Shown piece by piece: positions 17,692-29,252 of a stretch of DNA of 44,284 nt. A model generated the notes under the pieces. That model had not been told where the DNA came from and made no database searches. It worked only from the letters and a program-made list of their open reading frames with translations. Made by a program: the position numbers and the translations under genes. Source of the DNA: Polychytrium aggregatum (Eukaryota > Chytridiomycota > Chytridiomycetes > Polychytriales); NCBI RefSeq assembly GCF_025602895.1, contig NW_026516432.1:1-44284 (forward strand). Direction: 5' to 3'. Numbering within the stretch: position 1 is the stretch's first letter; every line of letters starts with the position of its first letter.

Positions 17692-20600
17692 TTAAGAAGG
17701 CTTCCTGCGAGGAGCCCTGCGTGTGCTCTTTATTTGGGGCTCCTCGAGGTGTTTACCGTATTTACTCAGCTCCTCGGGTGCATGGGACAAGTCCTCCAGT
17801 GTTTGCCATGTGTTGCCCGAGTGTGGGTAACCAACCCACTTGACATAAAACCGAAGTGACCCATCAGCCACTTTCTTGTGCCTCACGATCCTTTCGACTT
17901 CATATTCTTGAGTATAGTATTGTCCGAGGTCGTCTTCCAGTGGTGCGTCGTCCGGGACACCTTCGTCGGCGTCGGGGAACTGTGCTGGACTGCGGGTCGT
18001 GTGGCGACGCAGCTTGGACACATGGAAGACAGGATGGAGCTTGCTTCCAGGTGGCAAGTCCAACAGGTAGTTGAGGGGACTGGGTCGGGCCGCTATCTTG
18101 AACGGTCCTCGGTACTTGGGCAACAACTTCTTTGACTGGGCTTCGGGGACCTTGATGTTGTCGGCGTCCAGGTAGACAAGGTCTCCAACTTCAAAGGAGA
18201 CATCCTGGTGTCGGCGGTCGTAGTACTTCGCCATCACTTGTTGCGCATCCGTGAGCGCGTCGGCGATCATCTTGTGTCGGACTTGATGATCTTTGACAAA
18301 GGCACTTGGTTTGGGAGGCAATCCAGCCGTGGACTCGGTCAGTGTCAAGGAGGTGGGAACATCAGGCTGGAATCCGTAGAGCGCCTCAAAGGGGCTCAAG
18401 CCAGTTGTGCTCGACTTGGCGGTGTTGTATGCAAACTCTGCATGACTCAGCTGTATGTCCCAGTCGTCTTGGCTGGTCGAGGCGTATGTCCTCAGGTATT
18501 GCTCGAGGGTGCGGATCGTCCGCTCGGACTGTCCATCCGTTTGTTGGTGGTGCGAGGTTGACATGTTCAGCTTGGTGCCGAGATGGTCGAACAGACTTGT
18601 CCAAAACAAGGAGGTGAATCGGGGGTCTCGATCACTGACGATGGACTTTGGGAGGCCGTGGTGCTTGAACACATGCTTGAAGAACAGCAGTGCAAGGTCA
18701 GGCGCGGAGCATGTCGTCTGGCACGGCACAAAGTGTGCCATCTTGCTGAACCTGTCGACAAAGACAGCGATTGCATCGTGGTCCAACTTGGTCGTCGGTA
18801 GATGCGTGATGAGATCCATGGACATGCTGGTCCAGGGGCGGTCGGGAACAGGCAGGGGTTGCAGCAATCCTTGCTCTCGGGTCGTGCGTGACTTGACCAT
18901 CTTGCAGGTATGGCAGGACTCGATGTACTTCTCGACGGTGCGCTTCATTCCAGGCCAGTATGCGACTTTGGCCAGTCGGTCGTATGTCTTCTCGACTCCA
19001 AAGTGTCCAGCGAGGGGCGAGTCGTGGACCTCTTGGAGCAACTTGGTCTTCAACGACGGAATGTCCGGCACACAGACACGGCTGTCCTTCTTCAGGAGGA
19101 GCAGGCCATCACGCACTGTGTACTCGGATGATTCGTCGTCCTTGGGGAGCTTAGACACCTTTCGGAACAGTTCTCCGAACTGTTTGTCGTTGGCGATGTT
19201 GTCTCGGACAACATCCAGCATCGTGTTGTCGACACTGACAGTCGACTCGTACAGTGACGCCAATTGGTAGTCGGGGCGTCGGGACAGTGCGTCAGGCACC
19301 ACATTGAGTTTGCCTTTCTGGTATACAACCTCGTAGTTGTACTCGGCGAGGAACTCCATCCATCGCGCTTGGCGTCGGCTCAGGTTCTTCTTGGTGTCGA
19401 GGTAACGCAGTGACTGGTGGTCCGTCACAATCTTGAAGGGCTTGGCGGTACCGTGGAGGTACACTCGGAACTTCTGCAGCGCGTAGATGATCGCAAGCTG
19501 CTCCTTCTCGTGCACGGGATAGTTGATCTCGTGTTGGGACAGTTTGCGCGACTCGAAGGCAACGGGCCTTCCCTCCTGCATCAAAACAGCTCCCACCGCA
19601 AAGTCGGAGGCGTCGGTGTGCACGGAGACATCCGTGTTCGGGTCGAACACAGCGAGGACAGGAGCGTTCGTCAAGGCGTGCTTGAGGGTCTCGAACGCTT
19701 GGCGTTGTGGGTGGTCCCACACGAAGGGGCACTCTTTGCGGAGTAGGTCTGTGAGTGGACCGGCAGTGCGCGCCAGATCGGGGATGAATCGGCGGTAGTA
19801 GTTGACGAGACCGAGAAACGACTGCACGTCAGAGACGCATGCGAGCGGCGGCCACTCGACCACAGACTTGACCTTGGCGGGGTCGACTTCGATTCCTCTT
19901 CCTGAGACAACGTGTCCCAGGAACGGGACTTGATTCTTGAAGAACTCACACTTGGACAGTTTGGCATACAACTTGTGCTCGCGTAGCTTGGCCAGCACGC
20001 GGGCGACATGACCTTCATGGGTCGCTTCATCCTTGCTGTACACAAGGATATCATCCAGGTACACGATGACAGAGTTGTCGAGCTCTTGGCGGAACACATC
20101 GTTCATCAGCTGCATGAACGTGGCAGGTGCGTTCGTCAATCCGAACGGCAGCACTAGGAACTCGTACAGTCCGTAGCGAGTCCTGAAGGCGGTCTTGTGG
20201 ACATCATCCTCGTGGATGCGGATCTGATGGTAGCCTGAGCGGAGGTCTATCTTGCTAAAGACCTTTGCTCCACTCAGACGATCCATCAACTCGTCGATCC
20301 TGGGCAACGGGTAGGTGTTCTTGATGGTCTGTTTGTTTAGTGCGCGATAGTCGACGCACATCCTGAGATCACCTTCTTTCTTCTTGACAAAGAGCACTGG
20401 TGCACCATACGGTGACTGGCTCGGGCGGATGAACCCATGGGCGAGGAGGTCATCCAACTGGCGCTTGAGTTCGTCCATCTCCGTCAGCGACAGTTGGTAC
20501 GTCGGTCTTGACGGAGGCGACGAGCCTGGTTCGATGTCGATGCGATGATCGACGGTGCGTTGGGGTGGCAGGCATTGTGGCAACTGGTCGGGGAATACGT

Positions 20601-20920
20601 CCTTGTACTCGTCGAGCAGCTTGGTCACCACAGGCGGGGGACCGGGACCGGCTTGGTCGGTGTCGTCGACCTCACGCACGACACAGAGGAACGACGTGTC
20701 CTTCTTGATCAGCCTCTTGAATTGCATGGCTGAGAGGAGAGGTGGCATGTTGGGTGAGGCCATGCCCTGCAGGACAATGTCAGGGCCAACACGGACAGTG
20801 CGGCCTTTCCAGTCGACGACTGGAGTCGGCTCGGCACGAGCAAGCCAGCTCATGCCGAGGATGGCATCGAACTTGGTGTCGATCACTTGGAACAACAGGA
20901 CAGGATGGTACTTGGGATGG
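17692..20920 (-). pseudogene. pol: Element D2 pol, part 2: rest of protease, RT, RNase H, integrase, chromodomain
   Basis: Continues part 1 after C2, starting in the protease ([17 protein letters not shown]) and running without interruption to the TAA at 17692. It contains the [11 protein letters not shown], RNase H, integrase H-H-C-C and D-D-E residues, HPVFHVSKL and the chromodomain that C1 separates in D1. It serves as the uninterrupted reference for the D1 junction and shows the single GACGCAGCTTGGACAC site. Part 1 plus part 2 minus the 5-bp duplication gives 3912 bases, equal to D1. Confidence 0.92.
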
Positions 20921-21711
20921 TGTTAGGGATAGCTTCTGCTTGTTCTCCACTTTGACTGCACACTTGGCTGTTCTTTTGCCTTTCTGTTTGTTTGTGTGTA
21001 GCTTTGCAGTTCCCCTCCAATTTTCCGCCTTTTGCCTGCCATTTCCGCTCCTTCCGCACTTCCGTTTCCCCGCGCTGCTCCGCTTCCTTTGTCTTCTTCG
21101 CACGCGCCGGTTTGTTTGTGCACGCGCCTTGCTGCGATTGGTTGCAATTCGGCTGCCGGTCATGTGTCCCACCACCGGTGACTCATGACCTGCCTGACCG
21201 CCCCGATCTCTTGTTCATCTCGCATGCATTTGCCCCAACCTTATACTTGACCAATCCGCTTCTTGGACGTTGAGTCACATTGCTTCGCCTTTGCACGTTT
21301 CTCCTGCCAGGTGCTTCGCTTTTGCTTGCGCCTCCCTCGCTTTGGTTCTCTGCCTGTCTCGGTGGTCCTTCTCGGCCCTCGTTCGTGCATCGCCCCCTTC
21401 GCCCTGCTCGATCGCCCACTTTTCCCTCCCTTGGCCGCCCTTCGCTGCCAAGTCCGGACTTGTCTATAAATAGCCTGACCCCCGCGATGTGTAGTCGAAC
21501 CTCAGCGTTCAAAATAGGACTAAATAAAGTGCCTTCTACTTTATTCTCTGAGTGTTCCTCACGTCTCATTTCGAGACTAGTCTTATCTTGAACGGATCTT
21601 TGCTTCCCTCGCTCCCTCTCCGAGTCCACTTCGGACTTTACCCTTGCCTTCCCTGAGCTCACTTCGAGCTCACTTCTTCTTTTGCCGTTGAGTCCCCTTC
21701 GGACTCTAACA
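20921..21711 (+). repeat. Element C2 5' LTR (791 bp)
   Basis: Same as the C1 LTRs, with T in GAGACTAGTC as in the C1 3' copy. TATAAATAG, AATAAA hairpin and four-hairpin array are present. Confidence 0.95.
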
Positions 21712-21713
21712 TC

Positions 21714-21725
21714 ATTTTGAACGCT
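21714..21725 (+). promoter_or_regulatory. Element C2 self-priming primer-binding site
   Basis: ATTTTGAACGCT, the exact complement of AGCGTTCAAAAT in the C2 5' LTR (21504-21515), as in C1. Confidence 0.75.
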
Positions 21726-21782
21726 CCCTCTTGGCTTCCCGGCCTTTCTTCTTCTTTCGCCTCTCTTTCCCTCGTCGATCCG

Positions 21783-22736
21783 ATGGCTGAGCCTGCTGCA
21801 CCCCCTGCAGACCTCAACGCGTATCTGGCGCGCATGGAGGAGCGTATGAACGCCCTCATGACCCAGAACGCTGCTCTCCATCGTCAGATCCAAGATCTGC
21901 AAGCTCCCGCCGCCGCTCCCCGCCAGGTCTACCAGGTCAACAAGCCCAAGGAGTTCCTAGGTTCCCGCGATGAAACGACGGCCTTCCTCGCCCAGTGCCA
22001 CCTGGTTTTCCTCGCCGATCCTGCCTTCTTCGCGCCCGAGCGCCAGAAGGTCCTGTACGCCACCTCCTTCCTCCGCGGTGAAGCCTTCAAGTGGTACGAG
22101 GCCGCCTTCTACATGGCCAACCGCTTCCCGGCTTCCTTCGCGGATTTTGAAGTTGCCCTCAAGTCGACCTTCGGTGAGGACACGGCCTCCTCGCAAGATA
22201 AGGCCTTGAACGACCTCAAGCGCTTGGTCCAGCTCAAGTCCTGCCAAGCCTTCGCCACCCGCTTCGTCCAGCTCGCCGCCCGCGTCCAGACTGATGAACC
22301 CACCAAGATGCACTTCTTCAAGGAGGGTTTGAAGTCTGAGGTCAAGTTCCACCTCATCGGTCTCCGCCCCGCTCCCGCTTCCCTGCCTGAGTTGATCAAG
22401 GCAGCGGTCGAGTACGACGATGCCCTCCATCGTCTCAAGATCTCCTCCCGTTCCCAACCTCCTCCTCCTTCTTCTCGCTCTGCTCCCCATCACCACCATT
22501 CTCCCGCGCATGTTTCTTCTTCCTCCTCTTCTGCACCCACTCCCATGGACCTTGACTCTGTCTCGGTCCGCCCTGCTAAGCTCTCCGACGTCGAGAAAAA
22601 GCGACGTCGTGAGCAGGGTCTCTGCCTGTACTGCGGGGAAAAGTCTTGTCCCGGCAGTCGCGATGTTCAGCAGTGCCCGGTTCTGGTCAAACGGAACTCG
22701 GGAAATGCCCACAGCCGAGCAGCACCTCGCAAGTAA
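21783..22736 (+). CDS. gag: Element C2 Gag
   Basis: 317 residues, identical to C1 Gag as far as can be read, including the coiled-coil-like N-terminus, the poly-His linker and the histidine-less CLYCGEKSC knuckle. The stop TAA lies in the frameshift hairpin loop. Intact. Confidence 0.92.
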   Translation: MAEPAAPPADLNAYLARMEERMNALMTQNAALHRQIQDLQAPAAAPRQVYQVNKPKEFLGSRDETTAFLAQCHLVFLADPAFFAPERQKVLYATSFLRGEAFKWYEAAFYMANRFPASFADFEVALKSTFGEDTASSQDKALNDLKRLVQLKSCQAFATRFVQLAARVQTDEPTKMHFFKEGLKSEVKFHLIGLRPAPASLPELIKAAVEYDDALHRLKISSRSQPPPPSSRSAPHHHHSPAHVSSSSSSAPTPMDLDSVSVRPAKLSDVEKKRRREQGLCLYCGEKSCPGSRDVQQCPVLVKRNSGNAHSRAAPRK

Positions 22737-22755
22737 GCGAGGTGGTCTGTTCGGC
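22700..22755 (+). promoter_or_regulatory. Element C2 -1 ribosomal frameshift signal
   Basis: GGGAAAT at 22700-22706, 7-base spacer, then the same 17-bp bulged stem (22714-22755) as in C1. Confidence 0.85.
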
Positions 22756-25700
22756 GATACGAACATCTTCCCCCTCTGACTCGTCATTATCGGACGATAA
22801 GCTTCTTCTTCCGGCCACCCTTGTCGTCATGAGTCTTTCTGGCCCGGTCTCCATCTCCCTTTCTGTCTTTATTGATGATGGATGCACCGCTCTTGCCCTC
22901 ATTGATCCTGCCTTTGCGGATCTCCATAAACTCTCTCTTATCCCTCTTTCTACTCCCTACTCCGTTTCCCTTGCTGATGGTTCTTCGGCCGGTTTCATTC
23001 GTTTCCAAACCGTTCCTGTGACGTTGACCATTGGTTCCCACACCGAGTCGATTTCTTTTCTTGTGACTCGACTCTCCACCACTCCCATCACTCTTGGTCT
23101 TCCCTGGATGCGCTTGCATAATCCAGTTGTCAATTGGAAGTCCCTCTCCCTTTCGTTCTCCGATCCCTCTTGCCTTGCTGATGGACACATCCTCGCGGAT
23201 GTCTCTGCTTCCTCCTTGGACACTTCGTCCCCTTCCGGCTATTCGCCTCCCCCTTCGGGCACTTCGCCTTTGACTCCTCCCTCCGGTCCTTCCCTTACAC
23301 CGGTTCCCTCCTTTGGCACTTCGCCTTCCCTTTCTTCCCGCCTTGACTCTGCTTCGCTTTCTGAAGAGCCAACGGCTTTATCTTCGCCCGACATTGAGCT
23401 CGTTAATGCGGCGAGTCTTCTCCGTCTTGCACGGGAAGACAAGCTCGACATTTTCGCTGCCCAAATGGATATCCGTCCTCCTTCGCCGGAGACGTATCCT
23501 ACGGTGTCGATAAGGTCCGTGCTCACGACGAAGGTGTATGCCGAGTCTGGCACCCCTGTTGACTCTCGAGGTGTCCCGCTCAAATACAATGAGTTTGGCG
23601 ACGTTTTCAGCCTCAAGTCTGACCCTCCTTCTTCCTTGCCTCCTCACCGTCCGTATGACTTGTCTATTGAGTTTGTACGGACCGAGGATGGAAAGGAACC
23701 TCGTTTGCCAAAGCCGGGGAAAGTCTATCCTTTGTCCCCGGCCGAGGAATCTGCTCTTTCGGAGTATCTGACCAACGCCCTCGCACGTGGTTGGATCTCC
23801 AAATCCTCTTCTCCCGTTGGTGCTCCCTGCTTCTTCGTGAAGAAGCCCAATGGTGGTCTTCGCCTTTGCGTCGACTACCGGGGCCTCAATGCCATCACGA
23901 AGAAGAACCGCTACCCTCTTCCCCTCTTCCAGGATCTTCTGGATAAACTTTCTTCTGCCCGCGTCTTCTCACACCTTGACCTTCCTGATGCTTACCACTT
24001 GGTTCGTGTCAAGAAGGGCGATGAGTGGAAGACTGCTTTTGTTTGCAAATCTGGCTCATTACGAGTACAATGTTATCCCCTTTGGTCTTTCGAATGCCCC
24101 CGCTGCTTTTCAGTTTTTTATGAACGACATCTTCTCGGACCTCCTTGGTGTCTGTGTTGTCATTTATCTTGACGACATCCTGATCTTCTCAAAAGATCCC
24201 CTGGAGCATGAGGAGCATGTTAAGCTTGTTCTCTCTCGCCTTCGTGAACACTCTCTTAAGGTCAATCCGGCCAAGTGTTCTTTTGACCTTTCTGAAGTTA
24301 ACTTTCTCGGCATGATCATTTCTGCCGATGGCATCAAAATGGACCCTGCCAAGGTCGAGGCCGTTTCCCTTTGGCCTGTTCCCTCTTCTGCTCGCGATAT
24401 CCAAGTCTTTATTGGTTTCGCAAACTTTTACCGCCGCTTCGTCAAGGACTTTTCCGCACTTGCTCGTCCTTTGACTTCCCTCACTACCAAATCCTCCACC
24501 TTCTCTTGGTCTCCCGAGGCCCAAGAGGCTTTTGATTCTCTTAAACTTTCCTTCACTTCCGCACCTATTCTTCGATACTTTGATTTCTCTAAACCCGCTG
24601 TCATCGAGCCCGATGCTTCTGACTTTGCTTTGGGTGCCGTCCTTTCTCAGTTTGACCCTGACGGCGCTCTTCACCCCGTTGCTTTTCACTCTCGGCAATT
24701 CCGTCCCGCCGAGGTGAATTATGACACTCACGACAAAGAGCTCCTCGCCATTGTCGATTCCTTTACCGCCTGGCGTCATTACTTGATGGCTGCCGACCCT
24801 GATATTCCCACTCTTGTTTTCTCTGATCATCAGAACCTTACCCGGTTCACTGCCGCTTCTCAACTTTCTCGCCGCCAGTTCCGGTGGGCCCAATTCCTTT
24901 CTGACTTTGCTTTTCGCATTTACCACCGCCCTGGTCGTCTCAACACCAAAGCCGATGCTCTCAGTCGCCGTTCTGACTTTGAGATAAAGCCTGGTGACTC
25001 CCTCCACTCCACCAACTTCCTTCAGCTGTTCGAGTCTATTTCTCTCGACAGCATCACCTGTTATCGGCTCGAATCCCCGACTTTCTTTCCGAGATTCGAG
25101 CTGCCACCCTTTCTTGTTCCCTCCTTTCTGACTTCAACGCCAAACGTCTTGATGGCGATTACTCCTTCCGTGACGGTCTCCTTTACTTTAAAGACCTGAT
25201 CGTTGTCCCTTCCCCCGAGCTCCAGCTCAAAGTGTTTGAGCAACGTCACTGCTCCGCTGCCGCTGGTCACTTTGGTCTTGCCAAGACCGTTGAGCTCATC
25301 TCCCGGGACTTTCACTGGCCCCGGCTTCGTAAGTCTGTGCGTCGCTTCATTGCTAATTGTGAAGCGTGCCAGCGAGCCAAGCCGTCCCGTCACTCCCCTT
25401 ATGGTTTACTTCACCCTCTCCCCGTTCCTTCCGAACGTTGGTGGGACCTGTCGATGGACTTCATCACGGATCTCCCACCTTCGAACGGCTTTGACTCCAT
25501 CTTCGTGGTTAAGGACCGCCTGTCCAAACAAGCACACTTTGTGCCCACCACGAAGACGGTTACAGGCGAGCAAACCGCCGAACTCTTCCTCTCCCACATC
25601 TTCCGCTTGCATGGTTGTCCCCGGTCTATTGTTTCGGACCGAGGAACTCAGTTTACTTCGGCCTTCTGGAGGCGCTTCAATGAGCTTCTGAAGACGAAGA

Positions 25701-26524
25701 TTTCCCTTTCTTCTGCCTTCCACCCCGAGACCGACGGTTCGACCGAGGTTCTCAACCAGGTCATCGAGCAGTATTTGCGTATCCATTGCAATTACCTGCA
25801 AGACGACTGGACCCTTCACCTTCCCCTTGCCGAGTTCACTTACAACAACTCGGAAAACACCTCCACTGGCATGACTCCCTTCTTTGCAGTCCATGGCCAT
25901 CACCCCATTTTTGATCCCTCCATCATCCGTGATCCTTCTGTTGTGCCCTCTGCCGAAGAACGTGTCGACCGACTTCAGACCGTTCTCGAGGATCTCAAGG
26001 CCAACCTCCGGGTTGCCCAAGAGTCCTACACTTTGCAGGCCAACAAATCCCGTCTCCCCACTCCCGACATCTCCGTTGGCGACCTCGTTTTTCTTGATCG
26101 TCGCCACATCCGCACCCTTCGTCCCTCCAACAAGCTTGATCAGAAAAAGCTTGGCCCCTTTAAAGTTCTTCGCCGCATCAACCCCGTTGCCTTTGAACTT
26201 AAACTCCCTTCCACACTCAAAGTCCACCCCGTCTTTCATGTATCCCTCCTTGAACCCCGAACGAAGGACATTGTTCCCGAGTTCACCCAACCCGAACCTC
26301 CACCCATTCTTGTTGACTCCCAGGAAGAGTTTGAGGTCGAGACTGTTCTCGATTCTCGGCTCTTCCGTGGTCGCTTACAGTACTTGGTTCAGTGGAAGGG
26401 CTATTCCGAGACTGACCGGTCTTGGGAGCCCGCTGCCAATGTTTCCCACGCCACTGATCTTGTTGCTGACTTCCACCTTCGCTATCCCTCAAAGCCGAAG
26501 GCGACGCCCGGAGTTCGTCGCTAA
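22706..26524 (+). pseudogene. pol: Element C2 Pol, broken by three single-base insertions
   Basis: Same domain order as C1 Pol. An inserted A at 24058 shifts the frame inside the RT just before YEYNVIPFG; two inserted T at 25059 and 25074, in the connection between RNase H and integrase, bring it back to the original frame. RT palm, RNase H, integrase and chromodomain are each readable but not in one frame, so no full Pol is made. Between the insertions the DNA differs from C1 at roughly 20-25 positions, mostly third codon positions, while outside it looks identical. The insertions mark the two ends of the divergent tract, which suggests recombination with a relative or an assembly error. Confidence 0.9.
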
Positions 26525-26536
26525 GGAAGGGGATGA

Positions 26537-27327
26537 TGTTAGGGATAGCTTCTGCTTGTTCTCCACTTTGACTGCACACTTGGCTGTTCTTTTGCCTTTC
26601 TGTTTGTTTGTGTGTAGCTTTGCAGTTCCCCTCCAATTTTCCGCCTTTTGCCTGCCATTTCCGCTCCTTCCGCACTTCCGTTTCCCCGCGCTGCTCCGCT
26701 TCCTTTGTCTTCTTCGCACGCGCCGGTTTGTTTGTGCACGCGCCTTGCTGCGATTGGTTGCAATTCGGCTGCCGGTCATGTGTCCCACCACCGGTGACTC
26801 ATGACCTGCCTGACCGCCCCGATCTCTTGTTCATCTCGCATGCATTTGCCCCAACCTTATACTTGACCAATCCGCTTCTTGGACGTTGAGTCACATTGCT
26901 TCGCCTTTGCACGTTTCTCCTGCCAGGTGCTTCGCTTTTGCTTGCGCCTCCCTCGCTTTGGTTCTCTGCCTGTCTCGGTGGTCCTTCTCGGCCCTCGTTC
27001 GTGCATCGCCCCCTTCGCCCTGCTCGATCGCCCACTTTTCCCTCCCTTGGCCGCCCTTCGCTGCCAAGTCCGGACTTGTCTATAAATAGCCTGACCCCCG
27101 CGATGTGTAGTCGAACCTCAGCGTTCAAAATAGGACTAAATAAAGTGCCTTCTACTTTATTCTCTGAGTGTTCCTCACGTCTCATTTCGAGACTAGTCTT
27201 ATCTTGAACGGATCTTTGCTTCCCTCGCTCCCTCTCCGAGTCCACTTCGGACTTTACCCTTGCCTTCCCTGAGCTCACTTCGAGCTCACTTCTTCTTTTG
27301 CCGTTGAGTCCCCTTCGGACTCTAACA
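26537..27327 (+). repeat. Element C2 3' LTR (791 bp)
   Basis: Matches 20921-21711 by eye; followed by the duplicated GATGG. Confidence 0.95.
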
Positions 27328-28015
27328 GATGGAGGGCCACTCGCAGGACCACTTGGTGTGTGCACTGCTGCACACGATCGTCTGCAAGCGCCACACTCAT
27401 CGGCGACTTCTTCTTGGTTGCATGTATGTTGAGCTCCTGGAGCAAGCGTCTGCTGACAAAGTTGCAGCTTGCTCCAGAGTCCACCATCATTCGGACGGTG
27501 TGACCTTGGACGGTGGCAGGGAGGTACAGCAGGGACTCTTCATGGTCCTCCTGCACAGCCTCCTGCACCATGACTTGACTTGGGGGAACGGGCGACACTT
27601 GGTCTTGGTTGGCTTCATCACGGCCACTCGGACATTTTGGATAGGGTTCGGCCATTGCGGGGGCCTGCGGCGTCAGCACGCCATTGCACACGACGTCCAC
27701 GGCTTGCGGACACATGTCGGAAGCATCCGACACACACGACTTGACAGGGGTGAGGGCACAGGCGGTCCTGTCCCTCAAGGGTTCTTGATTTTCTTTTTTG
27801 TTTTGGTTTTCAATTTTGGTTTTCTCTTCACGTTCGTGGAGAGGCAGGCGGCTTGCGCCACCATGCACCTCTCGCACGACGCACAACACTTGGTTTGTTT
27901 CTCCTTCGGGGGAGGGGGCGAGGTGAACTTCCTCTGGAGACGCGTGGACTGCATTGAGCAATCCACGGCGTTGGTCTCCTACTAGGGCTCCAGAGCCACC
28001 TAGTAGGGTCGGCCG
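27328..28015 (-). pseudogene. pol: Element D2 pol, part 1: linker and start of protease (split by C2)
   Basis: In the -1 frame from the slippery site through the charged linker to the protease active site [12 protein letters not shown] and the VVLRVALH segment. At 27328 the C2 3' LTR begins; GATGG is duplicated at 20916-20920 and 27328-27332. The frame then reads into the C2 LTR, which is an artefact. Confidence 0.9.
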
Positions 28016-28021
28016 TTTCCC
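27978..28021 (-). promoter_or_regulatory. Element D2 -1 ribosomal frameshift signal
   Basis: GGGAAAC (28021-28015 on the - strand), 7-base spacer and the same bulged stem as in D1. Confidence 0.8.
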
Positions 28022-28821
28022 GACTTCATGGGGCACTCCTTGGCCTGGTGTCCCGGTCGGTGACAGAAGAAGCAGGAACCATGGCGGAGGTCCTCCTGCT
28101 TCTGTCTGTCCTTGGGGGAGACAGTGGCAGCTTGCTGGAACCGGGAGCGGGGAGGGCCACGAGCCTCCATGGCGTTGACGTCAACGTCCATGGGCTCAGG
28201 CATGGGTCTTGCGGGCGGGGCCGGGCGAGGCGGACGGGCTGGGACGTGATGAGACCGATGGCCGCCTGCCAGCTGCGGGTAGAACTGGCGGCCATGGTAC
28301 TGGACGTTGTCGAGGTTCTCGGCAACGTCCATCATCACGTCCAGGGACTTGCGGGCATCAGGGTTGCTGGCGATGTACTCTCTGATCTTGGGCTTGAGGC
28401 CCTTCTGGAAGAGGTACATCGCATCAGCAGAGCCCAGCTCCTCAATCTGGGAGGAGAGGTCTTCAAACTCCTCGATGTAGCGGGTCACAGAACCACGCTG
28501 CACGAGAGAGTATAGCTTGTCACGGGCAATGAGTTCAGCATTGGGGCTGCCGAAGCGGCGACGGAGGCGGTCCTTGAAGTCGTCAAACACACCTTCGCTC
28601 TGCTCGTCGAACCCTTGGCGGCGGTACCAACGGTACGCCTGGTCCTTTAAGCAGAGCTTGGCGGCGACGATGTGGTGGGTGGGGGCGACTTGGGCAGCAT
28701 CGAGGTAGTCCTCGAGTTGCTGCAGCCAGTCCTCCACCGAGGAGGAGCGGCTCTTCCCAGTAAACACTGGGGCACGGAAGGTCTTGAGGAAGGCTTCCGG
28801 AAGTGGGCGGGGGTTGCTCAT
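28000..28821 (-). CDS. gag: Element D2 Gag
   Basis: 273 residues, the same protein as D1 Gag as far as can be read, with the [14 protein letters not shown] zinc knuckle and the stop TAG in the frameshift stem. Intact. Its pol partner is broken by C2, so this copy cannot make full-length Gag-Pol. Confidence 0.92.
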   Translation of the reverse strand: MSNPRPLPEAFLKTFRAPVFTGKSRSSSVEDWLQQLEDYLDAAQVAPTHHIVAAKLCLKDQAYRWYRRQGFDEQSEGVFDDFKDRLRRRFGSPNAELIARDKLYSLVQRGSVTRYIEEFEDLSSQIEELGSADAMYLFQKGLKPKIREYIASNPDARKSLDVMMDVAENLDNVQYHGRQFYPQLAGGHRSHHVPARPPRPAPPARPMPEPMDVDVNAMEARGPPRSRFQQAATVSPKDRQKQEDLRHGSCFFCHRPGHQAKECPMKSGNGRPY

Positions 28822-28930
28822 GGCAGGGGCAGGCTCCAGGGACAGAGAGGAGAGTCGGTCGGCAAGAGAGGCGGGATCCAGCTTGAGGATCTAGAAAGAG
28901 GACAAACAGGACGAAAACAAGACGAGGATT

Positions 28931-28943
28931 TCCGATGCTACCA
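28931..28943 (-). promoter_or_regulatory. Element D2 primer-binding site (TGGTAGC tRNA type)
   Basis: Same TGGTAGCATCGGA as in D1, directly next to the 5' LTR on the - strand. Confidence 0.65.
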
Positions 28944-29252
28944 TGTAACGTCCACTACTGGGACGTTGGGGCAAGACGGGGAGGGAGGGGGTACAAGACA
29001 AGACAGGACGGGGCAGAACAGGGCGGTGCTAGGCTACTCTAGCGGACGGGTGAGCTCGGGGAGCACTTACGTTTATTCACGATAAAACCGAACTCCAGAC
29101 AAACGGGGGGAACGGGGGCAACCCGCAGGTATACCCTGCGGTGGCCTGCCTGCGGTGCGTGAAAACGCAAAGCGCAGCACAGGTCACGACCCACTGCGCC
29201 GCGCAGTACGCGCAGTACGCGCAGCACAGCGTCGGAGATACCATCTCCTACA
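28944..29252 (-). repeat. Element D2 5' LTR (309 bp)
   Basis: Same sequence as the D1 LTRs by eye; CACTT follows at 29253-29257. Confidence 0.95.

Larger units (their letters stand above)
20921..27327 (+). mobile_element. Element C, copy 2: chromovirus inside D2, pol frameshifted
   Basis: 791-bp LTRs at 20921-21711 and 26537-27327, looking identical by eye, with a GATGG target duplication in D2. Gag is intact. Pol has three single-base insertions relative to C1 (24058, 25059, 25074) that bracket a roughly 1-kb tract carrying many mostly synonymous differences, whereas the rest looks identical to C1. Confidence 0.95.
17374..29252 (-). mobile_element. Element D, copy 2: chromovirus inserted antisense in B, hosting C2
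   Basis: 309-bp LTRs at 17374-17682 and 28944-29252, flanked by CACTT duplicated from B's integrase coding region. Same gene order and orientation as D1. C2 splits pol inside the protease region. D1 and D2 are independent insertions, because they have different target sites, and their C insertions are at different places. Confidence 0.95.
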
